In this document: one piece after another, positions 61,615 through 64,000 of the stretch
Position numbering within the stretch: the stretch's first letter is position 1
Layout of the letters: each line of letters opens with the position of its first letter
DNA from: Maribellus sediminis
GTDB taxonomy: Bacteria; Bacteroidota; Bacteroidia; Bacteroidales; Prolixibacteraceae
Direction: 5' to 3'
Length of the DNA stretch: 64,000 nt
Assembly: GCF_011799805.1 (NCBI RefSeq)
Contig: NZ_WXUB01000002.1
Coordinates: 1,261,650 to 1,325,649 of the forward strand
Position numbers and translations under genes: made by a program
Notes under the pieces: model-generated
Told to the model about the DNA's origin: nothing
Database searches by the model: none
What the model saw: only the letters and a program-made list of their open reading frames with translations

Positions 61615-64000
61615 CTATCTAAGAATGATTTTTTTAGTATTTAAAAATCCGTTCATTTCAATCGTTAAAAGATAGACTCCGGGAGAGAAACTACTCACAT
61701 CGATACGTTCTAAATTCGATTCAAGGTTTTGGTGAAACACCACCTTCCCGGCTATATTCATTATTTTTATGTCTGCACCCGTTTCATCAGTTTGAATATT
61801 AATGAAATCGCGGGCAGGATTTGGATAAATTTTAAATCCAACATCTCTGAGTTCGTTAACAGAAGTCAAATTCAAATCGGGAAGAATCACTTTGTCGATT
61901 ACATGTACCACTCCGTTTTGAGATTGAATGTCAACTGCAGTAATGTTACTCATTCGCCCGTTTGGGTCGGTAATCATTGCTCCGTTTTCGAGGCTGAAAG
62001 TCAAATCTTCACCCTCTAATGTCGGTGCCATCATTCCTTCACTCAGGTCGGTTGACATTACATTTCCTGCCACCACGTGCATTTTTAGAACAGCTTCCAG
62101 GGTTTCCACCGGAATATCGTTCAACGATGCAAAACCGAGTTCTGTCAATAAAGCTGCAAATGCATCGTTTGTAGGAGCAAATACGGTAAACGGTCCTTCA
62201 CCGCTTAATATTCCGACAAAATCGATGGTTAAGTCCGGTCTGGTAAGTGCCGCTACAAGGCTCGAGAAATTAGGATCACCTGTGGCAATATCAACTACTG
62301 TTGCCGGACGCAAATCGGGAAGTATCACTTTATCGATCACGTGTACCACTCCGTTAAGTGCTTCCAGATCCACTGCGGTAATGTTGCTCATTCGTCCATT
62401 TGGATCGGTAATCATTGCTCCGTTTTCGAGGCTGAAAGTCAATTCTTCTCCCTGAAATGTAGAAGCCATCATTCCTTCACTCAGGTCGGTTGACATTACA
62501 TTTCCTGCCACCACGTGCATCTTTAGAACATCTTCCAGGGTTTCCACCGGAATATCATTCAACGATCCCAGGCCGAGATCTGTTAGTAAAGCTGCAAATG
62601 CATCGTTTGTGGGAGCAAATACGGTAAACGGTCCTTCGCCACTTAATATTCCGACAAAATCGATGGTTAAGTCCGGTCTGGTAAGCGCCGCTACAAGGCT
62701 CGAGAAATTAGGATCACCTGTTGCAATATCCACCACCGTAAGCGGGGGTAAATCAGGTAAAAGCACCTTGTCAATCACATGAACCCGTCCGTTCTTTGCC
62801 AGGACATCGGCTGCCTGAATATTTGCTTCGCGCATCAAAGGATCGATAACCCGCACTCCTCCTGTTACTTTGAACATGATAATTTGTCCACCAATTGTTT
62901 TGGCCTCGTAGTAATCATTAATCGCTGATGCTTTGATTTCAGCCGATACAATGTGCAGCTTAAGCACTTCTTCCAGAACACGAGGATCAAGTTCATCCAG
63001 AGAAGAAACACCAAGTTCGGCAAGCAATTCGGCAAAAGCAGCGTTGGTCGGCGCAAATACAGTAAACGGACCGTTTCCTCTCAATATTCTTAGAAAATCG
63101 ATGTCTAAATCCTCTCTTGTTAATGCAGCAACCAGGCTTGAAAATGCTGTATCTCCTGCAGCAATATCTACAATTGTTTCGGGTCTAACATCAGGAAGGA
63201 TAACTTTGTCAATAACATGCACTACCCCATTTTGAGCTTCCAGATCAACTGCAGTAATGTTACTTTCTCTTTCATTCAAATCGCTGATTGAGGCTCCGCC
63301 ATCGAGGTGGAAAGTAATTTCTTCGCCCAAAACTGTTGGGGCCATCATTCCGTCACTTAGGTCGGCACTCATTACCTTGCCTGCTACCACGTGCATTTTA
63401 AGCACTGCATCCAAAGTTTCAACCGGAATGTCGTTTAACGAAGCTAATCCCAGTTCGTTGAGCAAGGCAGCAAATGCAGCGTTGGTTGGTGCAAATACAG
63501 TAAAGGGGCCTTCGCCGCTTAAAATTCCTACAAAATCAGTAGTAAGGTCGCTGCGGGTTAATGTTGCAACAAGACTTGAGAAAGTGCTGTCGCCGGTTGC
63601 AATATCTACAACTGTTTCAGGACGCAGGTCGGGAAGTATCACCGTGTCGATTACGTGTACCACTCCGTTTTGCGCTTCAACATCAACTGCTGTAATGTTG
63701 CTCATTCGTCCGTTCGGATCGCTGATTGAGGCTCCGCCATCGATATGGAAAGTAATTTCTTCGCCCAAAACTGTCGGGGCCATCATTCCGTCACTTAAAT
63801 CGGTGCTCATTACCTTGCCTGCTACCACGTGCATTTTAAGCACGGCATCCAAAGTTTCAACCGGAATGTCGTTTAACGAAGCTAATCCCAGTTCGTTGAG
63901 CAAGGCAGCGAATGCATCGTTGGTTGGTGCAAATACTGTAAAGGGGCCTTCGCCACTTAAAATGCCTACAAAATCAGTAGTAAGGTCGCTGCGGGTTAAT
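61615..64000 (-). CDS. Multi-FAS1 (fasciclin) T9SS-sorted surface protein, 5' end outside the window
   Basis: The reading frame is open to the right edge, so the protein is truncated here (at least 795 codons). It consists of about five FAS1 domains of some 145 residues, starting near 62290, 62727, 63170 and 63605 (domain starts read VVDIATGD or VDIAAGD) plus the edge unit. Each carries TVFAPTNDAFAALL and the GVVHVIDKVILPDL end. The last 85 residues are a T9SS sorting domain (FKIYPNPARDF ... NTKKIILR). FAS1 domains mediate adhesion or matrix binding, so this is probably a surface adhesin. Units 1-2 and 4-5 are nearly identical, a sign of recent tandem duplication. Confidence 0.92.
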   Translation of the reverse strand, partial: LTRSDLTTDFVGILSGEGPFTVFAPTNDAFAALLNELGLASLNDIPVETLDAVLKMHVVAGKVMSTDLSDGMMAPTVLGEEITFHIDGGASISDPNGRMSNITAVDVEAQNGVVHVIDTVILPDLRPETVVDIATGDSTFSSLVATLTRSDLTTDFVGILSGEGPFTVFAPTNAAFAALLNELGLASLNDIPVETLDAVLKMHVVAGKVMSADLSDGMMAPTVLGEEITFHLDGGASISDLNERESNITAVDLEAQNGVVHVIDKVILPDVRPETIVDIAAGDTAFSSLVAALTREDLDIDFLRILRGNGPFTVFAPTNAAFAELLAELGVSSLDELDPRVLEEVLKLHIVSAEIKASAINDYYEAKTIGGQIIMFKVTGGVRVIDPLMREANIQAADVLAKNGRVHVIDKVLLPDLPPLTVVDIATGDPNFSSLVAALTRPDLTIDFVGILSGEGPFTVFAPTNDAFAALLTDLGLGSLNDIPVETLEDVLKMHVVAGNVMSTDLSEGMMASTFQGEELTFSLENGAMITDPNGRMSNITAVDLEALNGVVHVIDKVILPDLRPATVVDIATGDPNFSSLVAALTRPDLTIDFVGILSGEGPFTVFAPTNDAFAALLTELGFASLNDIPVETLEAVLKMHVVAGNVMSTDLSEGMMAPTLEGEDLTFSLENGAMITDPNGRMSNITAVDIQSQNGVVHVIDKVILPDLNLTSVNELRDVGFKIYPNPARDFINIQTDETGADIKIMNIAGKVVFHQNLESNLERIDVSSFSPGVYLLTIEMNGFLNTKKIILR

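Overview
The window comes from a member of the Bacteroidota, most likely a marine or gut-type Bacteroidia of the Marinilabiliales/Prolixibacteraceae kind. This rests on C-terminal type IX secretion (T9SS) sorting domains, TAnnTTTG -7 promoter boxes, weak or absent Shine-Dalgarno sites, many SPII lipoproteins, formylglycine sulfatases, and a fermentative core of Rnf plus pyruvate:ferredoxin oxidoreductase. The lineage below phylum is an inference. About 55 protein genes are supported; no tRNA, rRNA, CRISPR array or insertion sequence was seen.

Layout. 0-4 kb: ychF, a NrtR-like Nudix regulator, and an ECF sigma / membrane anti-sigma-like / Spy-like three-gene unit. 4-17 kb (minus strand): two formylglycine sulfatases, ribBA, and the penicillin-binding protein 1C / alpha-2-macroglobulin pair. 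17-20 kb: a KefG-like/KefC-like potassium efflux pair. 19.7-23 kb: a patch of secreted proteins in partial decay (one intact T9SS protein, one T9SS remnant, one frameshifted paralogue, one M43-like metalloprotease). 23.2-28.6 kb: rseC-rnfBCDGEA. 28.7-30.4 kb: an AAA ATPase and a four-helix-bundle gene among 7-bp repeats. 30.5-34 kb: nifJ. 34.1-34.7 kb: a Phd/RelE-type toxin-antitoxin cassette bracketed by two copies of the 3' end and terminator of nifJ. 34.7-40.2 kb (minus): a C_GCAxxG_C_C/XRE/membrane operon, an exported ADP-ribosylglycohydrolase-like protein, an AHSA1-like protein, an AlkD-like protein and a lipoprotein. 40.6-43.6 kb: uxaB-uxaA for hexuronate use, behind an operator-like palindrome. 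44-49.3 kb: mazG, DUF3098, a second ECF unit, and a large DUF2723 membrane protein. 49.4-54.1 kb: PspC-like, phoH, purC, a TPR/MORN protein, a TlpA-like thioredoxin. 54.7-58 kb: two tandem subtilisin-like lipoproteins. 58-61.4 kb: a serine hydrolase, trhO and dus. 61.6-64 kb: a multi-FAS1 T9SS protein that runs off the right edge.

How the genes fit together. NifJ makes reduced ferredoxin from pyruvate, and Rnf can re-oxidise it with NAD+ while pumping ions. UxaB/UxaA send galacturonate-type sugars to 2-keto-3-deoxygluconate and hence to pyruvate. The sulfatases, subtilases, metalloprotease and FAS1 protein form the outward-facing polymer-degrading and adhesion side. PBP1C and alpha-2-macroglobulin probably act together in the envelope.

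The observations most worth a second look are the toxin-antitoxin cassette carried between duplicated nifJ 3' ends, the families of degenerate 7-bp repeats that begin at or next to stop codons at several loci, rseC without a canonical start codon just downstream of a -7 box, and the decaying T9SS cluster.
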